From: Candidatus Goldiibacteriota bacterium
Lineage (GTDB): Bacteria; Oederibacteriota; PGYV01; DSYL01
Direction: 5' to 3'
Length of the DNA: 58,804 nucleotides
Assembly (NCBI GenBank): GCA_018000835.1
Contig: JAGNJD010000005.1
Location: forward strand, 1 to 58,804
In this document: piece after piece, positions 18,441-27,626 of the stretch
Position numbering within the stretch: the stretch's first letter is position 1
How the letters are laid out: each line of letters opens with the position of its first letter
Notes under the pieces: model-generated
Database searches by the model: none
What the model was told of the DNA's origin: nothing
What the model saw: only the letters and a program-made list of their open reading frames with translations
Position numbers and translations under genes: made by a program

Positions 18441-18810
18441 TTTTCCCTTCTTTTTTAGTTTTAACCATTTTTATTTCATCTTCGCTCCATAATTTTTCCA
18501 AAGCATAATATTTCCTGGTTTTATCGTCAAATATGTGCAATAAAAAGTCTCCGTAATCCAATACCACCCAGTTTGAATCAAAATCACCTTCGTTATGACT
18601 TACAAAATAATTGTTTTTTTTCATTTCCGCTAAAACGTAATTTTTAAGTGCCTTTATGTGCATACCGGATAAAGCAGAACATAGAATAAAATAATCCCAT
18701 ATATCCGACTGTTTGCTGGTATCCAGAATCACTACGTCCTGCGCTTTTTTCTCTTCAAGTAAACCAATTATTTTTTTTAGTTTAACTTGCATCTCGTTCG
18801 TTTTTTTCAT
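18412..18810 (-). CDS. rsfS: ribosomal silencing factor RsfS
   Basis: A protein of 132 residues of the RsfS/Iojap family. It binds uL14 on the 50S subunit and blocks subunit joining when nutrients are scarce. The diagnostic segment DSNWVVLDYGDFLLHIFDD and the upstream SDIWDYFILCSALSGMHIKAL are present. The C-terminus is extended by a Lys-rich tail, which is where the overlap with the next gene falls. Its start overlaps the tonB stop by 4 bases, an unusual coupling of a ribosome factor to a TonB cluster. Confidence 0.9.
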   Translation of the reverse strand: MKKTNEMQVKLKKIIGLLEEKKAQDVVILDTSKQSDIWDYFILCSALSGMHIKALKNYVLAEMKKNNYFVSHNEGDFDSNWVVLDYGDFLLHIFDDKTRKYYALEKLWSEDEIKMVKTKKEGKNEKTRKNKN

Positions 18811-19505
18811 TTTTTCACTCCAAATTTAAAAATCAGTGCTCCGACCTGATCCTCATTTGAAAACGTTAAAGGTTCAAACTGAAGTTTTCTTGCCTGGGAT
18901 ATTGCCATTCTGTCAAGTTCGGGGTATCCTGACGTCCGCAAAAGGCGGACGTCTTTTATTATGCCGCTTGACAATACCGTTATTTCTATCATAAGTTCCG
19001 TTTCTTCCGGTAAATTCTCGGGAAATCTCCATTCAATCTTTTTATATTTTCTCGTTGCAAGAGAGCCCGTTATTGTCGGTTCACCGCCTGCAACAGCACC
19101 TTCTTCTATTACCGCCTCTGCCTGGTCATCTCTTATTTCTTCTGTTTCATTTTTTGAAAATGAACGTAATTTATCTCTCGAAATTCCGATATTCAATTTT
19201 GCTTTTTCATCTTCAATTTTTTTTAGAAGGATTTTCGTATCAGACACATCTGATGTTTTTTTTGCTTCCTGTTTCTTAAGAACGGTTGCTATTTTCGTGT
19301 CCTGTTTTTTTTCCAGTCCCATTGACTTTTTTTCTTCTCCCTTTTCACCCATTTTGTAATCAAAATCCATTAAAGTAACGTCCGTTATCAGAGCAACGTA
19401 TCTGGGTTTCGTTTGTATTATTGACTTTGATAGAATAAAAAGTATGGACAAATGCAGAACAATTGATATGATAAAAGAAGTTAAGTCAATTTTATCCTTG
19501 TTCAT
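18807..19505 (-). CDS. tonB: TonB-family energy transducer
   Basis: A protein of 232 residues with a single N-terminal membrane anchor (LTSFIISIVLHLSILFIL), a charged Lys/Glu periplasmic linker rather than the classical Pro-rich one, and a C-terminal TonB domain. That domain contains TELMIEITVLSSGIIKDVRL and ELDRMAISQARKLQFEPL. It transmits the proton-motive force captured by ExbB/ExbD to an outer-membrane receptor. It follows exbD by 6 bases. The only receptor-like gene in the window is the barrel two genes upstream. Confidence 0.87.
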   Translation of the reverse strand: MNKDKIDLTSFIISIVLHLSILFILSKSIIQTKPRYVALITDVTLMDFDYKMGEKGEEKKSMGLEKKQDTKIATVLKKQEAKKTSDVSDTKILLKKIEDEKAKLNIGISRDKLRSFSKNETEEIRDDQAEAVIEEGAVAGGEPTITGSLATRKYKKIEWRFPENLPEETELMIEITVLSSGIIKDVRLLRTSGYPELDRMAISQARKLQFEPLTFSNEDQVGALIFKFGVKK

Positions 19506-19511
19506 TTATTT

Positions 19512-19937
19512 TTATTTCCCCTTTATATCTTCTTCGGGAATTGTTGTTATTGCCAGTTTTTCTGCGCCTGCTTCCTTTGCTATGCTCATCGCCCGCACCA
19601 TTTCCCCGTGGAAAGCCATTTTATCACCTTCAATTATAACCGTCGTATTTCCGGTTTTACTGATTTCACTTTTAATGCCATCCAGCAATTCCTGGTAGTT
19701 TTTGACGCCATTCCCGTTTAAAAACATCTTACCATCGGATGTTATTGCAATTATAATGTTTTTATTCAAAGATGCTTCTGACGGTGCTTTAGCCGACGGC
19801 AGATTTATTTTAATGTTACCCTGTATAATAAACGGAGTCGTAACCATAAAAATAATTAACAGGACAAGCATAACGTCGGTTAAAGGAGTAATGTTTATGT
19901 CAGAAATAAGTTTTTCTTTTTCTCTTTTCTTAAGCAT
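19512..19937 (-). CDS. exbD: biopolymer transport protein ExbD/TolR
   Basis: A protein of 141 residues with a short cytosolic N-terminus, one membrane helix and a periplasmic domain. The helix segment DINITPLTDVMLVLLIIFMVTTP contains the proton-carrying Asp (LTDVM). It forms the motor with ExbB. It lies 2 bases after exbB and 6 bases before tonB, so the three form one unit. TolR cannot be excluded from sequence alone, but the neighbouring TonB and receptor-like barrel favour ExbD. Confidence 0.92.
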   Translation of the reverse strand: MLKKREKEKLISDINITPLTDVMLVLLIIFMVTTPFIIQGNIKINLPSAKAPSEASLNKNIIIAITSDGKMFLNGNGVKNYQELLDGIKSEISKTGNTTVIIEGDKMAFHGEMVRAMSIAKEAGAEKLAITTIPEEDIKGK

Positions 19938-19939
19938 GA

Positions 19940-20560
19940 TTAAACCTCTTCTATGACGTCAGCCAGTTCTGATGATGCATTTATGCATTCTGTTTCTATT
20001 GTGTCAATTTTTTTGACAAAAAGATTATAAGCAATGACTGCCGGAACTGCCACGAACAAACCCATTGCGGTTGCAACCAGTGCTTCTGCTATGCCATTGG
20101 CAACGACGGATGGTCCTCCACCCGTTGCAAGAGAGAGATCATGAAAAGCTCTAATTATACCAAGTACCGTTCCAAACAAACCTATAAAAGGCGTAACGTT
20201 TCCAATGGTTCCTAAAATATCCAGATATCTTTGCATTCTTTCCGATTCAAAATTCAATTCTCTTTGCATGGCTGCTTCTAGTTTTACCCTATCCAGATCC
20301 TTATTTTTCAGTCCTGCAAGAATTACGGCAGGGACTGGTCCAGGCGTTGATTCTGCAAACATAATTGCGCCGTCAAAATCCTTTTTCTGAACCAATTTTT
20401 TTATCTTTTCCATGAATTCTTTTGTATCCGTATTCATTTGCACGAATCTGATTATGCGTTCTATAATGATCCACCACGACAATATTGATATGGCAAGTAA
20501 AACGAATACAACAACTCCTCCTTTTAAAAACATCTGCCAGAAATTCAAATCTCCAAACAT
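19940..20560 (-). CDS. exbB: MotA/TolQ/ExbB proton channel protein
   Basis: A protein of 206 residues with three membrane helices: an N-terminal one (VVVFVLLAISILSWWIIIE) and two in the MotA/TolQ/ExbB domain (TPFIGLFGTVLGIIRAF and ALVATAMGLFVAVPAVIAYN). It forms the pentameric channel around ExbD. AAGGAG precedes the ATG. It is the first gene of the exbB-exbD-tonB unit, 200 bases downstream of the barrel gene, and no gene is visible in that gap. Confidence 0.93.
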   Translation of the reverse strand: MFGDLNFWQMFLKGGVVVFVLLAISILSWWIIIERIIRFVQMNTDTKEFMEKIKKLVQKKDFDGAIMFAESTPGPVPAVILAGLKNKDLDRVKLEAAMQRELNFESERMQRYLDILGTIGNVTPFIGLFGTVLGIIRAFHDLSLATGGGPSVVANGIAEALVATAMGLFVAVPAVIAYNLFVKKIDTIETECINASSELADVIEEV

Positions 20561-20762
20561 CGTTTCCTCCTTTTATCTTGTTTATGCTTAAAAATTTACG
20601 TTGTGCGTTATATTTTTCTTCCCGGTACTTTTTGGTTAAAAATCCGATGTCATAAACGTTACGAAGCATTTCTGTTTTCAAATGCGTCTTTATCCATTCG
20701 CATTTAATCCATGCTTTATCAATCTTATTTTATCATAAAATTCTTTTTCATTTTTCCAACTT

Positions 20763-22460
20763 TTAAAATTTAAAAACGATTCCCAATCCCATATTTAATT
20801 TTCTTTGCTGGTAATAATATAACAAATAATAATTATTATTCAATATATTATTTACGTAACCCGTGATTGTAAAATTATCCGATATTATCTTTGCAATTGA
20901 AAAGTCCATAACGAAATAAGGTGGCATTTTTTTGTCCGTCGTGCCATATTGCGCCGTCTCTCCTTTTGCCGAAACTGAAAATTCCCATCCTGCCGGCTGA
21001 TAAATGGCTTTTAATTCAATGACGTTATACGGCATGTAAGTCACGTTTCTGGAAGAAGAAATAACGTCGTTATAAACGTAATCAAACAAAATTTTTAATT
21101 CTTTTATGTGAAGCGTCTCAACGCTTAATCCATAATATCTAAAATCAAGAGAACAATTATGATTAGTAAAAATAAAATCTCCCGACTCACTGTTTAAAAA
21201 CAAATAATCGTTTATGCTTTTATACCCACAATAAACGTCAAAAAACATTTCAAAAAAATTAATGTTAAATCCGGTTTTTACATTAACTTTCTCCAGTTCC
21301 GGTTTATAACTGCCGTTTGCCGAAACGAATGGTATGGTTAATACGTCTATGTTTGATATTACGTTCATCTGAGGTTTAAAAACTGCGTAAAAAGACACTC
21401 CTGAAAATAAATCATAACTTGCAAATATATATGGGCTCATTCTGAAATTGTCGTTATCCAATTTAAAATACTGTGCCCTTATGCCGCCCTGCAAAATAAA
21501 AGGTTCAAAATAAAGTATTGCTTTAAGCATCAAATCCAGATAAAAAGGATTATAATTGCTTCCTTCCATAAAGGCATCTCCTCCATATATATCCGAATTC
21601 AGGGTGGTTTTTACTCTTTTTTGTTGTTCAACGTTAAAATCTTTTTCAATTGAAAATTTTAAATTTAATCTGTTTTCCTTATATAAAAAAACGTCTTCGG
21701 AATTTATCTGGTCAAAATACGTCCATATAAACGATATGTCGCTTATTACGTCTTTTATATTTCCGGAAAAATTAATACCGGCCACAAAATCTCTTAAATC
21801 ATAAAAACCTGAAAATTCATTAAAAGGATATGGATTTGAATACTGGTTTATGTCAAATTTTATTCTGTATAAAACGTTGAATTTTTCATACATCGTTCCA
21901 TAATAGCAGGAAAAAGAATTTAAATTATTGTAGGTATTTCTGTCATTTATAATTTCGTTGTCATGGTTCAGATGATAAAGTTTAAGAATAAAACGGTTAT
22001 TTTCATTAAAATATTTTCCAATCGTTCCGTCTGCCATAATCGTATTGTATGAACCGGCCGTTAATTTTATTTTACCGACAAAATCCCTTATTTTTGACGT
22101 ATCCTGAAAATTAGGGGAAAATTTTTCTTCGTTTAAATAAAAGTATGGCATCATTATTTTGCCTTTTTCGTATATTACCGAATTTACGTCTTCCAGGCTT
22201 TCAAGACTCGTCGTTTCCCTTTTTAAAAGTATCCTTGTATCTATCTGGCCCGTTATTAAAATTTCCGGAACTTTAAAATCAAAACCTTCCCCTTTTTTTA
22301 TGGTAAGAGTATCCCCCTTATCGTCAACCGAATATGCACCTTTTTCATAATGTTTTTGTTCTTCTATGTCCGTTATGGTATCTTCATCTTCAGCAAAAAC
22401 AAACGCTAACGGGAAACATAAAGATATTAGAACATACGTCAGAAAAATTTTTTTGATCAT
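20763..22460 (-). CDS. TonB-dependent-receptor-like outer-membrane barrel lacking an obvious plug
   Basis: A protein of 565 residues with a signal peptide (to about residue 23, FVFAED) and a region of about 70 residues containing VPEILITGQIDTRIL. The rest is an alternating beta-strand pattern ending in a TonB-receptor-type terminus (NNILNNNYYLLYYYQQRK...GIVFKF) with C-terminal Phe. Full receptors have a plug of about 130 residues and usually exceed 600. No plug motif is recognisable here, so it may be a receptor-derived barrel partnered with the TPR protein. It overlaps the TPR gene stop by 4 bases and is followed by exbBD-tonB, so energised transport is likely. The substrate is unknown. Confidence 0.72.
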   Translation of the reverse strand: MIKKIFLTYVLISLCFPLAFVFAEDEDTITDIEEQKHYEKGAYSVDDKGDTLTIKKGEGFDFKVPEILITGQIDTRILLKRETTSLESLEDVNSVIYEKGKIMMPYFYLNEEKFSPNFQDTSKIRDFVGKIKLTAGSYNTIMADGTIGKYFNENNRFILKLYHLNHDNEIINDRNTYNNLNSFSCYYGTMYEKFNVLYRIKFDINQYSNPYPFNEFSGFYDLRDFVAGINFSGNIKDVISDISFIWTYFDQINSEDVFLYKENRLNLKFSIEKDFNVEQQKRVKTTLNSDIYGGDAFMEGSNYNPFYLDLMLKAILYFEPFILQGGIRAQYFKLDNDNFRMSPYIFASYDLFSGVSFYAVFKPQMNVISNIDVLTIPFVSANGSYKPELEKVNVKTGFNINFFEMFFDVYCGYKSINDYLFLNSESGDFIFTNHNCSLDFRYYGLSVETLHIKELKILFDYVYNDVISSSRNVTYMPYNVIELKAIYQPAGWEFSVSAKGETAQYGTTDKKMPPYFVMDFSIAKIISDNFTITGYVNNILNNNYYLLYYYQQRKLNMGLGIVFKF

Positions 22461-25453
22461 TTTTGTAATTTCTCCTGTTCGGGGCTGGCTGGATGCAGTA
22501 TTTTATACTGTTCATTTAACAGTTCTATTTTTTTTCTTGCAACTGTTGTGTACTTTTCATCTTTTGTTACGTTTAAAATTTTTTTATAGGTTTCAATGGC
22601 AGATTTTATTTTTCCCTGTTTCTCATATATTTTCCCGACAGAATCAAGAGCTGAGACAACCCAGAGTTCATCATTTTTGAAATTTTTATAAACATTCATA
22701 TATTCGTTTATCGCCTTTTCATAATCCTTTTTGGAATAATAACAATCCGCGATCCAGAATTGTGCTTCAACTGCTTTTTTCCCTTTCATGTCAACGACTT
22801 TTTTAAAAACGTCTATTGCTTCATCAAATTGTTTTGAATCCTGAAGAATGTAACCAAGATTAATGTGCGCTCTTTCGTATAAATTTGAATTTTTAAATTC
22901 ATCTATCAGTTTCTTATACCAAATTTTTGCGTCTTCGTCCTTGTTCATTCTTTTATACGTCATTGCAATATTAAAATACGCATCGTCCGTAATGTCCGAA
23001 TTTTTATATTTTTCAATAAAAGAAGAATAATATTCCAGCGCCTTTTCATAATCACGCATTTTATAATAGGCATTTGCAACTTTAAACATGGCTCTCTCCA
23101 TAAAATTATTTTCCGGAAATTTTTCAATAAGTATTTTAAATGAATTAATTGCTTCCGGAAATTTTGATAAATTAAAATATGAAATTCCTGTCCAGTAATA
23201 AGCGTTGTCTATAAGTTCATGTCTTGGATATTTTTCTATAAATTTTTCAAACTCTTTTATTGCCGTTTCATATTTTTTAATGTTGTAATAATGCTCTGCA
23301 ATTCTGTATTGTATCTCCGGCGTAAAATTTGACTCCGGATATTTTTCCACGAATTGTCTGGAATAATCCATTGCTTTGTCATATTCGCCCAATTGATAAT
23401 ACGACCATTGTATACCATACAATGCCTCACTAACCCTGTAATGTTCAGGGAACTTATCTACTATCTCTTTATAATAAGTCAATGCCTTATTGTAATCCTT
23501 ATAATTATAATAACAATCGCCGACTTTCAAAAGAGCTTCCTGATAAAGATGAGTTGTTTTATAATTGTCAATTATTTTCTGAAATTTTTCAGCAGAAGAT
23601 AAAAAATCGTTTTTCCTGAAATAAGCCCATCCAATCCTGTATAAACTCTCTGCTTTTTTCACCGGATCCGTTACCATATTATAATATCTCGTCCATTGAT
23701 TAATTGCCGAATCAAAATCCTCTTTTCTGTAATAACACCAGCCGCTGTAAAAAATTGATTCTGCCCGCATGCCCGCATCTGCAAGGGAATGAGAAGAAAT
23801 GGACAAATATACGTTTAAGGCAGAATTAAATTCATTATTACTATAAAGAGTATTTGCAACCATAAAATCCGATTTTATCTTTATTTCCGGGGATTTTGCG
23901 GTACTTTTTGCAAGTAAAAAATAATCTTTTGCTTTTGTCATATCATTTCTTTTATAATTTATCCATCCTTTTGCATAATAACATTCCGCAAGGACGTCAG
24001 GAAACATCCTGTATTTTTCAATTACTTCGTTATATTTGTCCTCTGCCTGAGCCATTAAATCCATCTCATAATAACAATCACCGGTTTTTATCAACGCTTT
24101 GGCTTTAAGTTCATCATCCATGTTTTCTTCACTTAAAATGGTTGAAAAAGTATCCACTGATTTTTTGTAGTCCCCCATTTTTAAATAGCACCATGCTTTC
24201 ATATATGTTGCTTTGTATTTATCGTCGGGAAATTCTTTTTCTATTTTTTCATAAAAAGAAACTGCGTTTGCAATGTCATTCATCTGAAGGTATATGTCTC
24301 CCATTACAAAATAAGAAATTCTGATTAATTCTTCAACATTGTATTTTTCAATCAGTTCGTTGAATTTATCAATCGCATCGTAAAATCTTCCACCTTTATA
24401 ATAAAAATATGCCGTTGAATATGCGGCATAAGCAGCCGGTATTGTGGAAGGATAATTTTCCTCAACTGATTTATACTGTAAAAGTGCTTTGTCATATTCG
24501 TTCATCGCTTCATAGCACATGCCTTTTTTATATTCCGACCATACCACGAGTATGTCGTCTTTTCCAAGCGAACTAATTTCGTTATATTCCTTTAAAGCCC
24601 TTGCAACGTCCTTATCCATGTAATAATTCCATGCAAGAAAATATTTCATTAAAAGTTTTATTTTTTCGTCTTTTGCCTTATTCAAAACGTCTTTTATTAT
24701 TTCTATCGCCGATTTATATTTGCCCATGGAATACAATACGTTTGCCTTCCTGAAATACGCTATAGTCAGAAGCCTGCTGTCCGGGTATTCTTTGATAATC
24801 CTGTCAAAATATCTCATTGCCTGTTCTGCATCTTCTTTTTTTTGTCCTGCATTTTTACCCTCAATTGATTTTTCATAATAAACTTTTCCCTTTAAATAAT
24901 ATGCATAATCAAAATTTTCGTAATCGGCATATTTTTCAAGTTTATTCAGTGCGTCTATTGCTTTTTCATACTGGCTTTCCAGAAGGAAACACTCAGCAAT
25001 CATAAGATAACTGTCTTTTGTCAGATAATTTTCAGGAAAGGAATTAAGGAGTAAATTTAAATATTTTATGCTTTCATCGGGCATTTTTAAATGATAATAA
25101 CATTGTGCAATTCTGAAATATAATTCTTTTGTATATTTATTTTTCGTAGAAGGATATTTTTCCATTATTTCAACGTAAGATTTAAGTGCTTCTTTGTATT
25201 TACCGGAAATAAACTTCGACTCTGCTGCCATAAAAGTTGAATCCCCGGCAAGCGTTGATTCCGGATTCAACGATATTACGTCTTCAAAAATATCCTCTGC
25301 CAGATAAAAATTATTCTCAAGGAAAAGTTCGTTTGCAAAACCAAACTGGTTTTCCAGAACAAACCTGTCCTGGGAATAACATATATCAAGAAATACGGCT
25401 GTCATTATTAAACATAAAATTGTCTTATTGTGCACTTTTTTCCCTTTTATCAT
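22457..25453 (-). CDS. giant periplasmic TPR protein
   Basis: A protein of about 998 residues with a signal peptide (ILCLIMTAVFLDICYSQ) and then an almost unbroken array of roughly 25 TPR-like repeats. Each is about 35-37 residues with the pattern A-x-Y-x-x-G-x-x-Y-x-x-x-(D/A)-Y-x-x-A-I, and the array resembles YbgF/BamD-type repeats. The frame begins at a TTG at 25471. The ATG at 25453 is used because it leaves a normal signal peptide, but neither has a clear ribosome site. Coupling by ATGA overlap to the barrel gene and adjacency to exbBD-tonB suggest an envelope scaffold for that transport system. Confidence 0.8.
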   Translation of the reverse strand: MIKGKKVHNKTILCLIMTAVFLDICYSQDRFVLENQFGFANELFLENNFYLAEDIFEDVISLNPESTLAGDSTFMAAESKFISGKYKEALKSYVEIMEKYPSTKNKYTKELYFRIAQCYYHLKMPDESIKYLNLLLNSFPENYLTKDSYLMIAECFLLESQYEKAIDALNKLEKYADYENFDYAYYLKGKVYYEKSIEGKNAGQKKEDAEQAMRYFDRIIKEYPDSRLLTIAYFRKANVLYSMGKYKSAIEIIKDVLNKAKDEKIKLLMKYFLAWNYYMDKDVARALKEYNEISSLGKDDILVVWSEYKKGMCYEAMNEYDKALLQYKSVEENYPSTIPAAYAAYSTAYFYYKGGRFYDAIDKFNELIEKYNVEELIRISYFVMGDIYLQMNDIANAVSFYEKIEKEFPDDKYKATYMKAWCYLKMGDYKKSVDTFSTILSEENMDDELKAKALIKTGDCYYEMDLMAQAEDKYNEVIEKYRMFPDVLAECYYAKGWINYKRNDMTKAKDYFLLAKSTAKSPEIKIKSDFMVANTLYSNNEFNSALNVYLSISSHSLADAGMRAESIFYSGWCYYRKEDFDSAINQWTRYYNMVTDPVKKAESLYRIGWAYFRKNDFLSSAEKFQKIIDNYKTTHLYQEALLKVGDCYYNYKDYNKALTYYKEIVDKFPEHYRVSEALYGIQWSYYQLGEYDKAMDYSRQFVEKYPESNFTPEIQYRIAEHYYNIKKYETAIKEFEKFIEKYPRHELIDNAYYWTGISYFNLSKFPEAINSFKILIEKFPENNFMERAMFKVANAYYKMRDYEKALEYYSSFIEKYKNSDITDDAYFNIAMTYKRMNKDEDAKIWYKKLIDEFKNSNLYERAHINLGYILQDSKQFDEAIDVFKKVVDMKGKKAVEAQFWIADCYYSKKDYEKAINEYMNVYKNFKNDELWVVSALDSVGKIYEKQGKIKSAIETYKKILNVTKDEKYTTVARKKIELLNEQYKILHPASPEQEKLQK

Positions 25454-25703
25454 TTTTTTGTTAAAAAGCAATCCGTCATGCCGTTATTTTTTCAGTTATG
25501 GTAAACAGATTTATAAAATGACTTCTATTAATCTATCAGGAATTCATACTTTTTATATTTTTAAATAATTTACACTTAAGATTAATCTTATTATAACATA
25601 TTTTTATAAGAAACCTGATTTTTTTTTATGTTCCAAAATCAATTACAAATGTCCATGATACAATTAAAAATTTCAATTACAGATAAATGCAGTTAAAATA
25701 AAA

Positions 25704-25740
25704 AAAAACCCCTATCTTATTTAAAAAGACAGGGGTTTTT
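25704..25740 (-). terminator. rho-independent terminator after the LysM gene
   Basis: A 15-bp stem with one mismatch (25704-25718 with 25726-25740; core ACCCCT/AGGGGT) and an 8-base T tract when read on the minus strand. It is placed 20 bases after the stop of the LysM gene. Confidence 0.85.
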
Positions 25741-25759
25741 AATATGTAAAATTCCGGAA

Positions 25760-26383
25760 TTAATATTTTATAGGTAGTTTTTTTCTTGGCAAAGTATGGG
25801 GTTCATAAGGTGGTGTTTCTTTTGCTTTTTCTATTGCATCTTCTATTTCCGCCCGGGAATAATTTTTCTTAACTAAAAGTTTTTGTTTTGGATAAATCAA
25901 ATCCGGATCTTCAATTATGTCCTTGTTTGCCTTGAATAAAAGAGGCCACATAAACGAATTACCATATATTTTACTTTTACCTGATATCTTCCATAAACTA
26001 TCTCCTGATAAAACAGAATATCTTGCAGATGATGGTGTTGATGCTACTTTTTCAGGTTCTTCCAATGGCGGCGGTGCTAATTCTTCTTCAGGTGGGGGTA
26101 GTAGTTCTTCCTCTGCCATTTCTTCTAACGGAGGTGGTAATTCTTCTTCTGCCATTTCATCTAATGGGGGTGATAGTTCTTCACCCATATCTTCTCCTGG
26201 GGGAGGTGGCAATTCATCTCCACCGAACAATTCATCTCCACCAGGTGGCGGTGGAATTAAATCTTCATCTGCATCCGGAGGCGGCGGCAATCCAAAATCA
26301 TCTTGGGCACTAATACCAAAAGGCAATGAAAACAATACAAAACAAGCAAAAAGAACGAAAAAAATCTTTGCCAGGTTCTTCAT
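25760..26383 (-). CDS. secreted LysM protein with Pro/Glu-rich linker
   Basis: A protein of 207 residues with a signal peptide (IFFVLFACFVLFSLPFGISAQ), a linker of about 85 residues and a C-terminal LysM domain. The linker is built of PPP(P) blocks alternating with acidic stretches such as EEMAEEEL. The LysM domain (YSVLSGDSLWKISG...NKDIIEDPDLIYPKQKLLV) binds peptidoglycan or chitin-like glycans. The ATG at 26383, with GGGAGG upstream, is preferred to the one at 26422 because the signal peptide then starts normally. The gene lies 140 bases after tRNA-Gly on the same strand, with no terminator seen between, so it may be read through from the tRNA promoter. Function is probably structural in the cell wall. 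Confidence 0.8.
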   Translation of the reverse strand: MKNLAKIFFVLFACFVLFSLPFGISAQDDFGLPPPPDADEDLIPPPPGGDELFGGDELPPPPGEDMGEELSPPLDEMAEEELPPPLEEMAEEELLPPPEEELAPPPLEEPEKVASTPSSARYSVLSGDSLWKISGKSKIYGNSFMWPLLFKANKDIIEDPDLIYPKQKLLVKKNYSRAEIEDAIEKAKETPPYEPHTLPRKKLPIKY

Positions 26384-26523
26384 AAAATACCTCCCGTATT
26401 GATTTAGTGTTTCTTTATTCATTATGTCTGTTACTTTCTAACTTTCAGGATTTCAAACAACTAATACTTGCATTTATTTTCTCTCTGGCTGACCGCTATT
26501 CTTTTATTTTTAATATCTTATTC

Positions 26524-26598
26524 TGGAGCGGGAAACGGGGCTTGAACCCGCGACCTTCTCCTTGGCAAGGAGATGCTCTACCACTGAGCCATTCCCGC
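26524..26598 (-). tRNA. tRNA-Gly (anticodon GCC)
   Basis: A complete 75-nt cloverleaf. The acceptor is GCGGGAA/TTCCCGC, followed by T and an encoded CCA. The D loop contains AGTGGTAGA, the anticodon arm is CTCCT-TGCCA-AGGAG with anticodon GCC, and the T arm contains GGTTCAAGCC. It reads GGC and GGT codons. Confidence 0.97.
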
Positions 26599-26618
26599 TT
26601 TTAAAAAATGGTTTCATT

Positions 26619-26647
26619 ATTATAATAATTTTACTTTTTTTTGTCAA
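26619..26647 (-). promoter_or_regulatory. consensus promoter of tRNA-Gly
   Basis: Read on the minus strand: TTGACA (26642-26647), 17-base spacer, TATAAT (26619-26624). Both boxes are perfect. The expected start near 26612 is about 14 bases before the tRNA 5' end. Confidence 0.88.
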
Positions 26648-26795
26648 TTATTTTTTTATTTAAACGTATAATTTATCAAATTAAAATTATAAATTCAATA
26701 AAACATCTGCCATGCAAAAACATATTCATTACGTTTATAATGGTAAATACCGTTCTTACATTAAACGTTTTGTATATTTTTATATGAAACGACCT

Positions 26796-27626
26796 TCAAT
26801 CATTCTGGCTCGATATTTTTTTAATAATGTCCTTGATTTTTTCAGATAAAGGCATCTTTTTTTTCATTTCTTCAACAATGTTTATTATCATGCCTTCCGT
26901 AATATTGCTTCCTATTGATATTATCTCTTCTTTTTTAAAAGTATCAAAAGGATTTATGTTTAATATGTTCGGTTTTATCACGATATCGGCATCTTTATAC
27001 TGGGTAACGCGTGTATATTGCTGGATTGATAGCGTCCAGCTCGACCATACAATGTTAAAAATATTGTTGTTTTTAAGAATGTCTATTCTGGAATTTGCCA
27101 GTAAATCAACTGCGATGATAAAATCAGCACCCATTTTTTTTACGATACTGATTGGAACGTTATTTAAAATTCCTCCGTCAACGTATATTTTATGATTGTA
27201 AACGGTTGGTGAAAAAATTCCCGGGAGAGAACAACTTGCCCTTACTAACGGCCCCATGTCACCATCAAAAAAAACTTCTTCTTTTGCATCCAATAAATTC
27301 GTAGTAACGACGCCAAATTTAATCTTTGTGTTTTGTATTTCTTTTACTTTTGAATGCTTATTGATAAAATTATCTATTTTTTCAATAGATAAAAGCCCTT
27401 CTTTAGGTAGTGTAAAATTTACTATTTCAAGCCAGTTAAAATCTTTTGCTGCATCTTCAAGTTGTTTAATTGATCCTTCCGATGCATATATCGCGCCTAC
27501 CAGACTTCCAACGCTTGTCCCTGCGATAAAATCCGGCTTTATCCCGTATTTTTCAAGGACCTTTAATACGCCTATATGAGTAAAGCCATAAGCGGCTCCG
27601 CCACCCAAAGCAAGTCCTATTTTCAT
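26796..27626 (-). CDS. patatin-like phospholipase, RssA type
   Basis: A protein of 276 residues of the bacterial patatin family. The oxyanion-hole loop is GLALGGGAAYGFTHIGVL, the nucleophile elbow is AGTSVGSLVGA (GxSxG) and the catalytic Asp is in VDGGILNNVPI. No signal peptide is visible, so it acts at the cytosolic face as a lipid acyl hydrolase, possibly in membrane turnover. It begins immediately after the ExeA-like gene with no gap. A cotranscribed lipase and ATPase is unusual enough to note, but the two may simply share a promoter. Confidence 0.88.
   Translation of the reverse strand: MKIGLALGGGAAYGFTHIGVLKVLEKYGIKPDFIAGTSVGSLVGAIYASEGSIKQLEDAAKDFNWLEIVNFTLPKEGLLSIEKIDNFINKHSKVKEIQNTKIKFGVVTTNLLDAKEEVFFDGDMGPLVRASCSLPGIFSPTVYNHKIYVDGGILNNVPISIVKKMGADFIIAVDLLANSRIDILKNNNIFNIVWSSWTLSIQQYTRVTQYKDADIVIKPNILNINPFDTFKKEEIISIGSNITEGMIINIVEEMKKKMPLSEKIKDIIKKISSQND

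Noticed and set aside
26407..26604. 65-codon plus-strand frame covering tRNA-Gly
   Set aside because: It overlaps a perfect tRNA on the other strand and has no gene-like features.
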